Below are positions 54,076 through 61,885 of a stretch of DNA of 64,000 nucleotides, piece by piece. Numbering within the stretch: position 1 is the first letter of the stretch; each line of letters starts with the position of its first letter. The notes below the pieces were generated by a model. That model was given only the letters and a program-made list of their open reading frames with translations. It was not told where the DNA came from and did no database searches. This DNA comes from Tangfeifania diversioriginum. Its GTDB lineage: Bacteria; Bacteroidota; Bacteroidia; Bacteroidales; Prolixibacteraceae. The stretch lies in assembly GCA_945873105.1 (NCBI GenBank), contig CAMCBW010000033.1:1-64000 (forward strand), in the 5' to 3' direction. Both the position numbers and the translations under genes were made by a program.

Positions 54076-54489
54076 ATGATAAAAAAGATAATTGTAATAT
54101 TCTCAATGCTAATATTATCAGTTGGGAATATCCTGGCCTGTGAAGTGACATTTAGTATTTCTGGTGAACAGAAAGCATCCTACCGTGTGGGCGAAGAATT
54201 TATTATTGAAGTTAAGGTAGTATATACACATAGAAAATGTGAGATTGAACTTTCAGATACAAAATTTAAATATGAGGGGCTTAAAATACTTGGGGCAACT
54301 CCCTGGAAAGAAAAAGCTCCGGCTACTTTTGTCCGCCAAATTAAGGTTATGGTAATTGAAGATTCTTTGGCTGAAGCAAATATGTTTTTGACACTTTCGA
54401 GAACATGCAGCAAGGAAGGCGTTTTGGGTTCAATAAAAGTTAATAAATCTCTAAGCCAACCTAATGTTAGCCAAAATATTTCCAGATAA
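54076..54489 (+). CDS. Small exported protein, unknown
   Basis: 137 residues with a signal peptide ending near NILA. A beta-rich body containing Cys22 (LACEVTF), RKCEIELSDTKF and SRTCSKEG. No family recognised; the fold may be Ig- or BatD-like (KASYRVGEEFIIEVKV). Its last 26 bp overlap the next gene, indicating co-translation. Confidence 0.72.
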   Translation: MIKKIIVIFSMLILSVGNILACEVTFSISGEQKASYRVGEEFIIEVKVVYTHRKCEIELSDTKFKYEGLKILGATPWKEKAPATFVRQIKVMVIEDSLAEANMFLTLSRTCSKEGVLGSIKVNKSLSQPNVSQNISR

Positions 54490-55792
54490 CTGTGCAACTG
54501 ATACTTGTAATCAGATTGCCACGCCAGGGAGTTCCGAAACAGCACGTCTGCTTATTCTTTTTTTTGTTGTTGGTATGCTTACAATCTGGCTGTACAAGAA
54601 ATATAAAAATAAAACCTATTTGGTTGGAGGAAGCGTTGCTTTAGTTTTACTCTCAATGTTATTTGTTCACACATTAGATAAGCAACGTGAACTCTGGGAA
54701 GTAAAAATTTCACCAATCGTTGGCACGATTTCCCATGTCGCTACTAACGATGAGTTCTTGACATCCCCTGGCGATTTTGAAAAAGTTTCCAATAAAGATT
54801 CACTCAAAAGTCGGACTATAAACTTAGCGACTAGTCTTTTACAAAAAAAGACAAATGATGAATTTGTATCTTCAGATGAAAAAATTGCACCTGCTAAAGA
54901 TGAATTTGCTTCGGCTACTGACGAATTTACATCCATTGATTCAATTTCTACATTATCCGAAATTGGAACTACAAAAAGCGGAAAGAGTCCTGCTTCAGAA
55001 TATAGTTTGATCTATCTGCTGGCAATCCTGTTTTCTTTATTAATCATGATCAGTTATTTGATTAAATATCCGAATTTCAGGAAAACCAGGGGCCTATTTC
55101 TAATTGCCACTGTTGCCTATCTTGGCTTTTACAAACAAGGCTGTCCATGCATGATTCTCAGTTTTCAAAATACTGTTTTGGCAGCATTGGGTTCACCTGT
55201 TGAATGGATTTCGATGGTCTGGTTTTTGGGATTGCTTCCTTTGACCTACTTCTTTGGAAAAATTTGGTGTGGATGGTTATGTCATTTGGGAGCACTTCAG
55301 GATTTCCTCTTCCAATCGCCCAAACTTGAAATTTTGAAAAGCATACGTACTCAAAATATTCTTCGAACTACCCGAATTGTTTTGTTGGTAACGCTTATAA
55401 CTCAGTTAATTATTACCCGATCAAACCTTTACATTCATTACGATCCGTTTAAGGTGGCCTTTAACTTGTTTTCGAGCAACACCGCAGGATATGTTCTGTT
55501 GGCACTTCTTTTGATTTCATCAGTACTGATCTATCGTCCTTTCTGCCGCGCTGTTTGTCCGGTGGGTGTGATACTGGGATGGATTTCACTAATTCCTGGA
55601 GCCCGTCAATTATCCAAAAAAGATACCTGTGCCGATTGCGTTTCATGCAGTAAAACCTGCCAGTCAAAAGCAATGATCTACGAAAATAAAATGAGCCGGT
55701 TGGAGTTGCAGGACTGTATCCTTTGTGGGGAATGCATGGATAGTTGTAAAAAGAAATCACTTTATGTTGTTAACATAATAAACACAAAATAG
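54464..55792 (+). CDS. NapH/NosR-like polytopic 4Fe-4S membrane protein
   Basis: 442 residues. Two N-terminal membrane helices, then an unusual loop of about 110 residues rich in DEF-S motifs (NDEFLTS, NDEFVSS, KDEFASA, TDEFTSI), then four to five helices with GCPCMIL, KIWCGWLCHLGALQDFLF and CRAVCPVG, and C-terminal ferredoxin motifs CADCVSCSKTC and CILCGECMDSC. This is the layout of quinol-linked Fe-S membrane proteins (NapH, NosR C-terminal half) that deliver electrons to periplasmic acceptors. A barrel gene starts 1 bp after its stop and a deca-cluster ferredoxin follows, so an electron relay is plausible. The start is ambiguous because of the overlap. Confidence 0.85.
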   Translation: MLAKIFPDNCATDTCNQIATPGSSETARLLILFFVVGMLTIWLYKKYKNKTYLVGGSVALVLLSMLFVHTLDKQRELWEVKISPIVGTISHVATNDEFLTSPGDFEKVSNKDSLKSRTINLATSLLQKKTNDEFVSSDEKIAPAKDEFASATDEFTSIDSISTLSEIGTTKSGKSPASEYSLIYLLAILFSLLIMISYLIKYPNFRKTRGLFLIATVAYLGFYKQGCPCMILSFQNTVLAALGSPVEWISMVWFLGLLPLTYFFGKIWCGWLCHLGALQDFLFQSPKLEILKSIRTQNILRTTRIVLLVTLITQLIITRSNLYIHYDPFKVAFNLFSSNTAGYVLLALLLISSVLIYRPFCRAVCPVGVILGWISLIPGARQLSKKDTCADCVSCSKTCQSKAMIYENKMSRLELQDCILCGECMDSCKKKSLYVVNIINTK

Positions 55793-57058
55793 ATGAAAAA
55801 AATATTTCTAACGCAAACATTGATACTGCTATCTATTTTGCAGTCTGTCGCGCAATGGGAATGTCCAAGCCAGTTAGCCGCAAATCTGAACCAGGTTGGG
55901 AAAAGTAAATTGTACTGGGGTAGCGAATTGACTCTGGGCGGAGGCCATCTGCAAAATAACTGGATTGGAAATGGAATGGGAATCATTGGACTCGACAGGT
56001 CGACCGCTAAATCAACCTTTTATGCCGAGGGAGGAATAAAATATTGGAATCGCTATGACATAAGTGCATCCAATGATTATGATAACAGTCATCTGGGCTT
56101 ACGAGAATTGTACTACCAATACAAGGGAATTCCGGGTTCCCTCACCCTTGGTATTCAATCAACTCGTCTCGACGATGATTTCTTAATGAACGAACGAATA
56201 TTAGGAACCAACCTGAAACTTACGGAAGGGAAATGGTCATTGAATGTTGTAGCAGGATCGGTAACCAAGGATTTTGCCAGAAACGGAACATTCTGTAATG
56301 TAGGCTATATCTACGACATCTTTCCAGAAAAGGAACGCGCAATCCTGGGTAACACAATCGGCCAAACCAACATGGCATCTTTTAGCATAAAATTCAAGCC
56401 TCAAAAATTGACAAGCAAAGCATCAAAAACATCTGACGGTGAATTCTCAACCAACGAATTTTCGGAAGGACTAGGGCAAGAGGCCGCTAAAAAAGTTGAT
56501 AAACTAAAAATAGAATCTTTAGGTGCAATAGCTTATCATGAGTTTGGAACCTGGATACCTCAGAAATTCTTAACAACAGGATTGTTCGCTCAGGTTGAGT
56601 GGGGCAAAAACTGGATGCTAAAACCCGAAGTTTTGTTTCAGGCAGCCCCCGAAAATAAGGCCATAATTTATAGTCTGAAAATTGAAAAAGTGTTGGCATG
56701 GGAAAACAGTAAAACGAGCATCAACTTTCGCTACCTGGGAAAGACCAACCTCGATGACAATGCACATGTATTGAACTCGTTCAGCAACATTTTTGCAGGT
56801 GATATCATTCGACTTGATGCCATTGATTTACCGTTTATTCAGGCTGGGATCAAACACTCATTGCCTAAAAGTAAGATTCATTTTAAATCTCAATTTTCCA
56901 GTCAGTTAAATGGTGATTCAATGAAAGAGCTCGACTTTGAAATTGGTAAAAAGGTCGGTAAAAACCTTCAAATAAATGTAATCAGCGGTGTTTTACGCAG
57001 CAATTTACTGAGCGATGATGCCTTTATGGGCAGAATTGAATTCAGGTACTATTTTTAA
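55793..57058 (+). CDS. Outer-membrane beta-barrel protein in the Fe-S gene set
   Basis: 421 residues: a signal peptide ending at SVAQ, then alternating aromatic strands to a C-terminal RIEFRYYF, the hallmark of an outer membrane porin-like barrel. A WECPSQLAANLNQ segment follows the signal. One loop has DGEFSTNEFSEG, reminiscent of the DEF motifs in the membrane Fe-S protein. No specific family recognised; DUF6029-like barrels are similar in outline. It starts 1 bp after the preceding stop. Confidence 0.78.
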   Translation: MKKIFLTQTLILLSILQSVAQWECPSQLAANLNQVGKSKLYWGSELTLGGGHLQNNWIGNGMGIIGLDRSTAKSTFYAEGGIKYWNRYDISASNDYDNSHLGLRELYYQYKGIPGSLTLGIQSTRLDDDFLMNERILGTNLKLTEGKWSLNVVAGSVTKDFARNGTFCNVGYIYDIFPEKERAILGNTIGQTNMASFSIKFKPQKLTSKASKTSDGEFSTNEFSEGLGQEAAKKVDKLKIESLGAIAYHEFGTWIPQKFLTTGLFAQVEWGKNWMLKPEVLFQAAPENKAIIYSLKIEKVLAWENSKTSINFRYLGKTNLDDNAHVLNSFSNIFAGDIIRLDAIDLPFIQAGIKHSLPKSKIHFKSQFSSQLNGDSMKELDFEIGKKVGKNLQINVISGVLRSNLLSDDAFMGRIEFRYYF

Positions 57059-57092
57059 AGTGTGCAGATAAATATTTTATTATCATTTCGTT

Positions 57093-58097
57093 ATGAATAA
57101 GAGCCAATTGACCCGCAGGTTTTTTCTTCAGAAATCAATGCAAGCCGGCTTACTTTTAGTTGCTGCTCCTGTAATCCATGCTTGCAAAGAAGGATTATAT
57201 TCCGAACTGATGGTGGATTCCCAAAAATGCAACGGCTGTGGCGTATGCTTGAAATCGTGTTATTATGATGCAATCCTCCTGCCCGAACTTACCCGGTATT
57301 CAATTGATGCTCAAAATTGCATCGACTGTGGAATCTGTGAGGCTGTGTGCAAACAAAAGGCCATTTCGGTTGCATCTGTAGATTATTTTATCAAGCCGGC
57401 TAATTGCACCAAGTGTGGCAAATGTTTACCTGTTTGTGATACTGATGCGCTCATTATAGGGACAAATTCAGTAAAGTACAGCATTACAAGTTCATGTGTT
57501 GGTTGCGGTCTATGCGTAACAGCATGCAAAAGTGAGGGTAACGCAATAAGCTTTTCCGTTCCAAATTATTCGGTAACCTCATCCCGATGCCATTCCTGTA
57601 TTTTAAATTGTTCTTCAGTCTGTCCGGTTAAAGCAATAACCTTAGAAGGTAAAAGAGCAAAAATAAATACCAGCTTATGTACCAAATGCGGCAAGTGCCT
57701 GCCTGCTTGTCCTTATAGTGCAATTAATCCTGCACAGGTAACTTTAGACCAAGCCAAGTGCACCAAATGTGGAAAGTGCCTGGACGTTTGCACCTATAAC
57801 AGCGTCAAAAAGGATGGAACAGTATCATCTGATCTTCCATACATCTCCCTTGAAAAATGCACCCGATGTGGAAAATGTTTACCCATATGTCCTGAAAAAG
57901 CCATTTACAACGTTAATCCTGAGAAATCTTACGACCCAATTCTGGATCAATCACTTTGCAACAGTTGCGGAGATTGTTTCAAGGTATGTAATGATGATGC
58001 GATTGTCAGGGAATTATTTGCCGCACAAATTGATAAGCAGAAATGTTATAAATGCGGCAAATGTGAAACAGATTGTCCTGAAAATGCAATTTATTAA
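57093..58097 (+). CDS. Tat-exported lipoprotein with ten [4Fe-4S] motifs (polyferredoxin)
   Basis: 334 residues. A twin-arginine signal LTRRFFLQKSMQAG with a lipobox-like Cys31 (PVIHAC), then ten CxxC-x2/3-CxxxC motifs: CNGCGVCLKSC, CIDCGICEAVC, CTKCGKCLPVC, CVGCGLCVTAC, CHSCILNCSSVC, CTKCGKCLPAC, CTKCGKCLDVC, CTRCGKCLPIC, CNSCGDCFKVC and CYKCGKCETDC. That gives 40 ligand Cys for up to ten clusters, with almost nothing else. Tat export fits a protein folded with cofactors in the cytoplasm and delivered to the periplasm or outer membrane. With the membrane Fe-S protein and porin upstream it could serve as an electron wire. Cluster count and electron role are inference from motifs. Confidence 0.9.
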   Translation: MNKSQLTRRFFLQKSMQAGLLLVAAPVIHACKEGLYSELMVDSQKCNGCGVCLKSCYYDAILLPELTRYSIDAQNCIDCGICEAVCKQKAISVASVDYFIKPANCTKCGKCLPVCDTDALIIGTNSVKYSITSSCVGCGLCVTACKSEGNAISFSVPNYSVTSSRCHSCILNCSSVCPVKAITLEGKRAKINTSLCTKCGKCLPACPYSAINPAQVTLDQAKCTKCGKCLDVCTYNSVKKDGTVSSDLPYISLEKCTRCGKCLPICPEKAIYNVNPEKSYDPILDQSLCNSCGDCFKVCNDDAIVRELFAAQIDKQKCYKCGKCETDCPENAIY

Positions 58098-58130
58098 TTG
58101 TGACGAATACCCATTTGTTTGAAATTTTAA

Positions 58131-58373
58131 TTATATTGTGCACTATATCGTGTTGATCCCAATCAAACCACTCCATTTCAGATAATTTTAGAGCCATATC
58201 CTATCAACGGATTGTACGGATTGCAATCTTTCGCCTATGGACAGGCTTTATTCAATAAGGGTTTCAGTGGCAATTCAAGCATTCCTCCCCGCTCAAACTT
58301 TTGTGTCGGCAGACAGGAAAGTAGCCAGCAATCCCTTACTTCGTATAGCTTCAACCGATATTACCAATGCTAA
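58131..58373 (+). pseudogene. Remnant of a gene related to the kelch-like gene at the right edge
   Basis: A stop-free stretch of 80 codons without a start. It begins with text like PNQTTPFQIILEPYPINGL then LYGLQSFAYGQ, which matches FQISVEPLEIKGLNGVQAFSFGK in the gene at 63062 (shared FQI, EP, I.GL.G.Q.F..G). After GQ the similarity stops abruptly and the rest (about 45 residues to TAA) is unrelated. Looks like the amino-terminal stub of a lost paralogue joined to other sequence. Confidence 0.62.
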
Positions 58374-58418
58374 AAAAAAGTATCAACAGAAAGTTCATCA
58401 TTTTAAACAAACCTTACT

Positions 58419-58544
58419 ATGGACATGCCAGACAAAACCAAAGAAGAACTCATTATTGAGTTGCAGGCCTTAAAGTAGGAGAACTCTGAATTAAAGGCAT
58501 TACACGATGAAATTTTTGCTGAGTATAGGCCGGAAGATTTTCTA
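58419..58544 (+). pseudogene. Original 5' end of the histidine kinase gene, separated by an amber codon
   Basis: Frame-matched to the kinase: MDMPDKTKEELIIELQALK, then TAG (58476-58478), then ENSELKALHDEIFAEYRPED leading into the kinase. The sequence around the stop (LK-stop-ENSELK) suggests a CAG to TAG change in the coiled start typical of these kinases. Confidence 0.75.
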
Positions 58545-60362
58545 TTGCAACAAACCCGTGAAAATTATGAATTTTTTTTTAACACAATCAATGATTTTCT
58601 TTTTGTTTTAGACGAACAAGGGAATATTATTCATACAAATAGTGCTGTAATTGACCGCTTGGGGTATACAAGGGAAGAATTATCCGGTCTATCGGTTCTT
58701 ATGGTTCATCTTACTGATCGGCGAGTTGAAGCAGGACACATACTTGGAGAAATGCTGAAAGGAATTACAGAGTTTTGTCCTGTACCCATTGTTACCAAAT
58801 CAGGAATTCAAATTCCAGTTGAAACCAGAGTCGCTTCTGGAATATGGGATGGCAAACCTGCAATTTTTGGAGTTACAAAAGATATTTCAAAAGTTAAACT
58901 GTCAGAAGAAAAGTTTTCGAAAGTATTTTACCTCAATCCATCCGTTTGTGGTTTAAGTGATTTAGATACCGGAGAATATGTAGAGGTGAATGATCAATTT
59001 TACTCATTATTTGGGTTCGATAAGAACGAAGTAATTGGCAAAACACCCACTGATTTAGGAATATTAACAGCAGAAACTTTAAATGCAGTCAAGCTTAAAG
59101 CCGATAATAATGGAAATGTAACTAATGTTGAAGCCAATTTAAAAGCCAGGAATGGCGATATTAAACATGTGTTGTTGTCAGCAGAAAATATTTATGTACA
59201 AGATAAAAAATACAGATTTACTGTTGTTCACGACATAACAGAACTTAAACAGGCACAAGATAAAATAAGGCATCAAGCGGGATTGATATCCTGTTTACTT
59301 GATTCAATCCCAGACATCATTTTTTACAAGGATAACGAAGGCGTTTTTCTCGGTTGCAACCCGCCATTTGCTGAATTTGTCGGGCTATCAAGGGGTGAAA
59401 TTGTCGGAAAGACTGACTACGACCTCTTCGATAAAGAAATCGCAGACTTTTTCAGGAAACAAGACAAATCAATGCTTGAAGCGTGCAAATCAAAGCGAAA
59501 TGAGGAATGGATTACTTATCCTGATGGCAGGAAAATACTGCTGGATACCCATAAGACTCCCTATTGGGGACCAGACGGAACGCTGATTGGTTTGATCGGC
59601 ATCAGCCGAGACATCACCGAGCGTAAACATGCGGAGGATGAGATTAGGCTAAAAAACAATGAACTGTTAAAATTAAACTTTGAAAAAGACAAATTCTTTT
59701 CCATCATTGGCCACGACCTCAAAAGCCCTTTCAACTCCATTATCGGCTTTAGTGAACTTTTGGTGGAGCAAATTAAGAATAAGGACATTGAAGGAATTGA
59801 TGAGTATGCCAATATTATTTTAAAATCGTCGAACAAAGCGATGGATTTATTGCTGAACCTGATGGAATGGTCGCATTCGCAATCCGGCAGGATGGTATTC
59901 AATCCGGAGTATTTCGATATGGTGACGTGTTTTAATAAAATAACTCTTTTGTATGATGACATTGCCGGGCAAAAATCAATCACCATCAAAAATATTTTAC
60001 CACATCATGCTTCTGTCTTTGCTGATAATGCAATGATAAATACAGTAGTAAGAAACTTGATTTCCAATGCTATCAAATTCACGATGCCAGGCGGAGAGAT
60101 CACCGTTTCGGTAACGGAAAAACAAAATGAGATCATCTTTTCCGTAAGCGATAGCGGTGTTGGCATATCAAAAAGCAGCATCGAAAAATTATTCCGGATA
60201 GACCAATGCTACTCAGCAACCGGTACCAATGAGGAGACAGGAACCGGACTGGGGCTGATCCTTTGCAAGGAATTTGTGGAGAAACACAATGGGAAAATTT
60301 GGGTCGAGAGTGAGGAAAGAAAAGGTTCAACATTCTATTTCACCTTGCCATACAATGCCTAA
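58545..60362 (+). CDS. PAS-domain sensor histidine kinase (body of a disrupted hybrid kinase)
   Basis: 605 residues if translation begins at the TTG at 58545; the natural start 126 bp upstream is cut off by a stop. Three PAS domains (about 5-120, 125-240, 245-365; for example INDFLFVLDEQGNIIHTNS and SIPDIIFYKDNEGVF), a HisKA domain with the phospho-acceptor His in FSIIGHDLKSPFNSI, and a HATPase domain with NLISNAIKFTM, DSGVGIS and GTGLGL. All kinase motifs are intact, so a product might still be made from the internal start. The reading frame continues past its TAA into a receiver-domain stub. Confidence 0.75.
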   Translation: MQQTRENYEFFFNTINDFLFVLDEQGNIIHTNSAVIDRLGYTREELSGLSVLMVHLTDRRVEAGHILGEMLKGITEFCPVPIVTKSGIQIPVETRVASGIWDGKPAIFGVTKDISKVKLSEEKFSKVFYLNPSVCGLSDLDTGEYVEVNDQFYSLFGFDKNEVIGKTPTDLGILTAETLNAVKLKADNNGNVTNVEANLKARNGDIKHVLLSAENIYVQDKKYRFTVVHDITELKQAQDKIRHQAGLISCLLDSIPDIIFYKDNEGVFLGCNPPFAEFVGLSRGEIVGKTDYDLFDKEIADFFRKQDKSMLEACKSKRNEEWITYPDGRKILLDTHKTPYWGPDGTLIGLIGISRDITERKHAEDEIRLKNNELLKLNFEKDKFFSIIGHDLKSPFNSIIGFSELLVEQIKNKDIEGIDEYANIILKSSNKAMDLLLNLMEWSHSQSGRMVFNPEYFDMVTCFNKITLLYDDIAGQKSITIKNILPHHASVFADNAMINTVVRNLISNAIKFTMPGGEITVSVTEKQNEIIFSVSDSGVGISKSSIEKLFRIDQCYSATGTNEETGTGLGLILCKEFVEKHNGKIWVESEERKGSTFYFTLPYNA

Positions 60363-60488
60363 CCTCAAGAAAAAAATATGGTTGAAAATGCCGTTTCGTC
60401 AGCCACCGAAAATCATGATAATTCAGCAGTTTCGGGACTAAAAATACTTATTGCCGAAGATGATAAAACATCAAAAATAGACAGGTAA
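60363..60488 (+). pseudogene. Truncated response-regulator receiver domain
   Basis: In frame with the kinase after its TAA (60360-60362): PQEKNMVENAVSSATEN, then GLKILIAEDDKTSKIDR and a TAA. LKILIAEDD is the start of a CheY-like receiver domain, which is normally about 115 residues; only about 12 residues remain. The hybrid kinase therefore lost its receiver, apparently by deletion, and gained a stop at the junction (possible GAA to TAA). Confidence 0.75.
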
Positions 60489-60507
60489 ACGACAGAATAT
60501 AAACCAC

Positions 60508-61269
60508 ATGACTATAACAAAGGACTGCCCCTTTATCTACCCTCCCAATTTCCATTTTCTGGACTGGGACACCCACGCCAGTTCGCCAATAAGGATTAAT
60601 CAATTTCAGTATTTTATGAATCGGGTTTGGGTGATCGGGAAGAAACTCAATATTTCGTCATCATTGAATTTGATTTTTGGAAGCGGAGATCTCTATTCTG
60701 GATGGCTGAACAGAGATTCGACCAAGTATTTTGAACTATCAGGCATCAAATACACCGATGCAGTTTTATCGACTGCCATCTGGTCAAACTTTGGAAATTT
60801 CGCTCCGGGTTTGGAATTAAATGTTGGGGATGTAAATGGTTCCAAATTTGCACAAATGTCTGCATGGATTACCTATTATCCGCTGGCGAATACAAAGCTC
60901 TACATAACACCTCGTGTTTATTTTAAAACCGGGACCGAAACAGCCAGTCTTGGTTGGAATGCCTTGGGTGTCTCAGGTGGGATTCAGCTTGGGAAAGTTC
61001 ATTTGAATGGTCAGTACCTGTTGGGTAACATGGAGAATTTTGTTGAATCTGCCGGGTATGTTATCTCCAATTTCCCGGGAAAATCAGAGAGCAAATTCAC
61101 GGGCAGCCTCTACTTCCATTTGGGAAAAAAATCTCAGTTGGTTTTTAGGTATATCAACCAGAATGTGATCGAGCAATACCAGGTATACAAGGAAGGAGAG
61201 AAATTTAATTCTCTGGAATATAATTATTTAAAGCAAACTATAACAACAGGAATATCATGGAATTTTTAA
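60508..61269 (+). CDS. Outer-membrane beta-barrel protein, 5'-truncated
   Basis: 253 residues from the ATG; no signal peptide is present, and the first 30 residues (CPFIYPPNFHFLDWDTHA) look random against the rest. From about residue 40 on there are regular beta-strands ending in TGISWNF, the pattern of a YaiO-like outer membrane barrel. Without a signal it would not be exported, so it is likely a 3' remnant. It overlaps the TPR gene by 13 bp and that gene's partner role suggests an original barrel-TPR-acyltransferase set. Confidence 0.7.
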   Translation: MTITKDCPFIYPPNFHFLDWDTHASSPIRINQFQYFMNRVWVIGKKLNISSSLNLIFGSGDLYSGWLNRDSTKYFELSGIKYTDAVLSTAIWSNFGNFAPGLELNVGDVNGSKFAQMSAWITYYPLANTKLYITPRVYFKTGTETASLGWNALGVSGGIQLGKVHLNGQYLLGNMENFVESAGYVISNFPGKSESKFTGSLYFHLGKKSQLVFRYINQNVIEQYQVYKEGEKFNSLEYNYLKQTITTGISWNF

Positions 61270-61880
61270 AAAAGAGTATTGGAACAATAGCATTTCTTTT
61301 GGTGGTAAATGGTACATTTTCGCAAGGTAACCAGGTCGCTCTAATGGCAGCCTTTTCAAAAAGTTATTCACTGGAAAAGAACGGAGATTTTTCCGCTTCA
61401 CTCGATCCACTCAAAAAAGTGTACGATGAAACCTCCTATGAGTTAAATCTTAGATTGGGTTGGCTAAACTACAATGCCGGTTTATTTGATCAATCGGTTA
61501 TTTTTTACAGTCGGGCGCAAAAATTGAAACCCTATTCTGAAGAGGCAAGATTTGGTTATATCCTGCCTTTGGCAGCACTTGGCAAATGGAATGAGGTAAT
61601 AAAGTTGTACGAGCAAATTCTCGAAGTCAATCCCAATAACTCAGTAGCTCTTTACAGATTGGGCCTGGTTTATTATGGCAGGAAAGACTATGTCAAGGCA
61701 AATATCCTGTTGAAAAAAGTAGTTGATTTGTACCCTTTTGGCTACGATGGGTTACTATTGTTGGGTTGGACATCTTATTTTCAGGGAAACATCAATGAGG
61801 CGAAGGTGTTATTCAACAAGGTTAATTTGTACAATCCGGGAGACAAGTCTGCCAACGAAGGACTTGCATTAATCAAATAG
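61257..61880 (+). CDS. Exported TPR protein
   Basis: 207 residues. A signal peptide (IGTIAFLLVVNGTFSQG) and about four TPR units: YELNLRLGWLNYNAGLFDQS, PYSEEARFGYILPLAALGKW, NPNNSVALYRLGLVYYGRKD and LLLLGWTSYFQGNINEAKVLF (read as GWTSYFQGNINEA). Such TPR proteins scaffold envelope complexes. It sits between the truncated barrel and the acyltransferase, and starts within the barrel's last codons, so they were probably one operon. Confidence 0.85.
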   Translation: MEFLKKSIGTIAFLLVVNGTFSQGNQVALMAAFSKSYSLEKNGDFSASLDPLKKVYDETSYELNLRLGWLNYNAGLFDQSVIFYSRAQKLKPYSEEARFGYILPLAALGKWNEVIKLYEQILEVNPNNSVALYRLGLVYYGRKDYVKANILLKKVVDLYPFGYDGLLLLGWTSYFQGNINEAKVLFNKVNLYNPGDKSANEGLALIK

Positions 61881-61885
61881 CGCCA

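Noticed and set aside
57093-58097. Cytoplasmic polyferredoxin such as those of methanogens
   Set aside because: The N-terminal twin-arginine motif and lipobox-like Cys argue for export.
58237-58473. Separate gene of 78 residues
   Set aside because: It overlaps the kelch stub and the original kinase start in another frame and shows no protein features.
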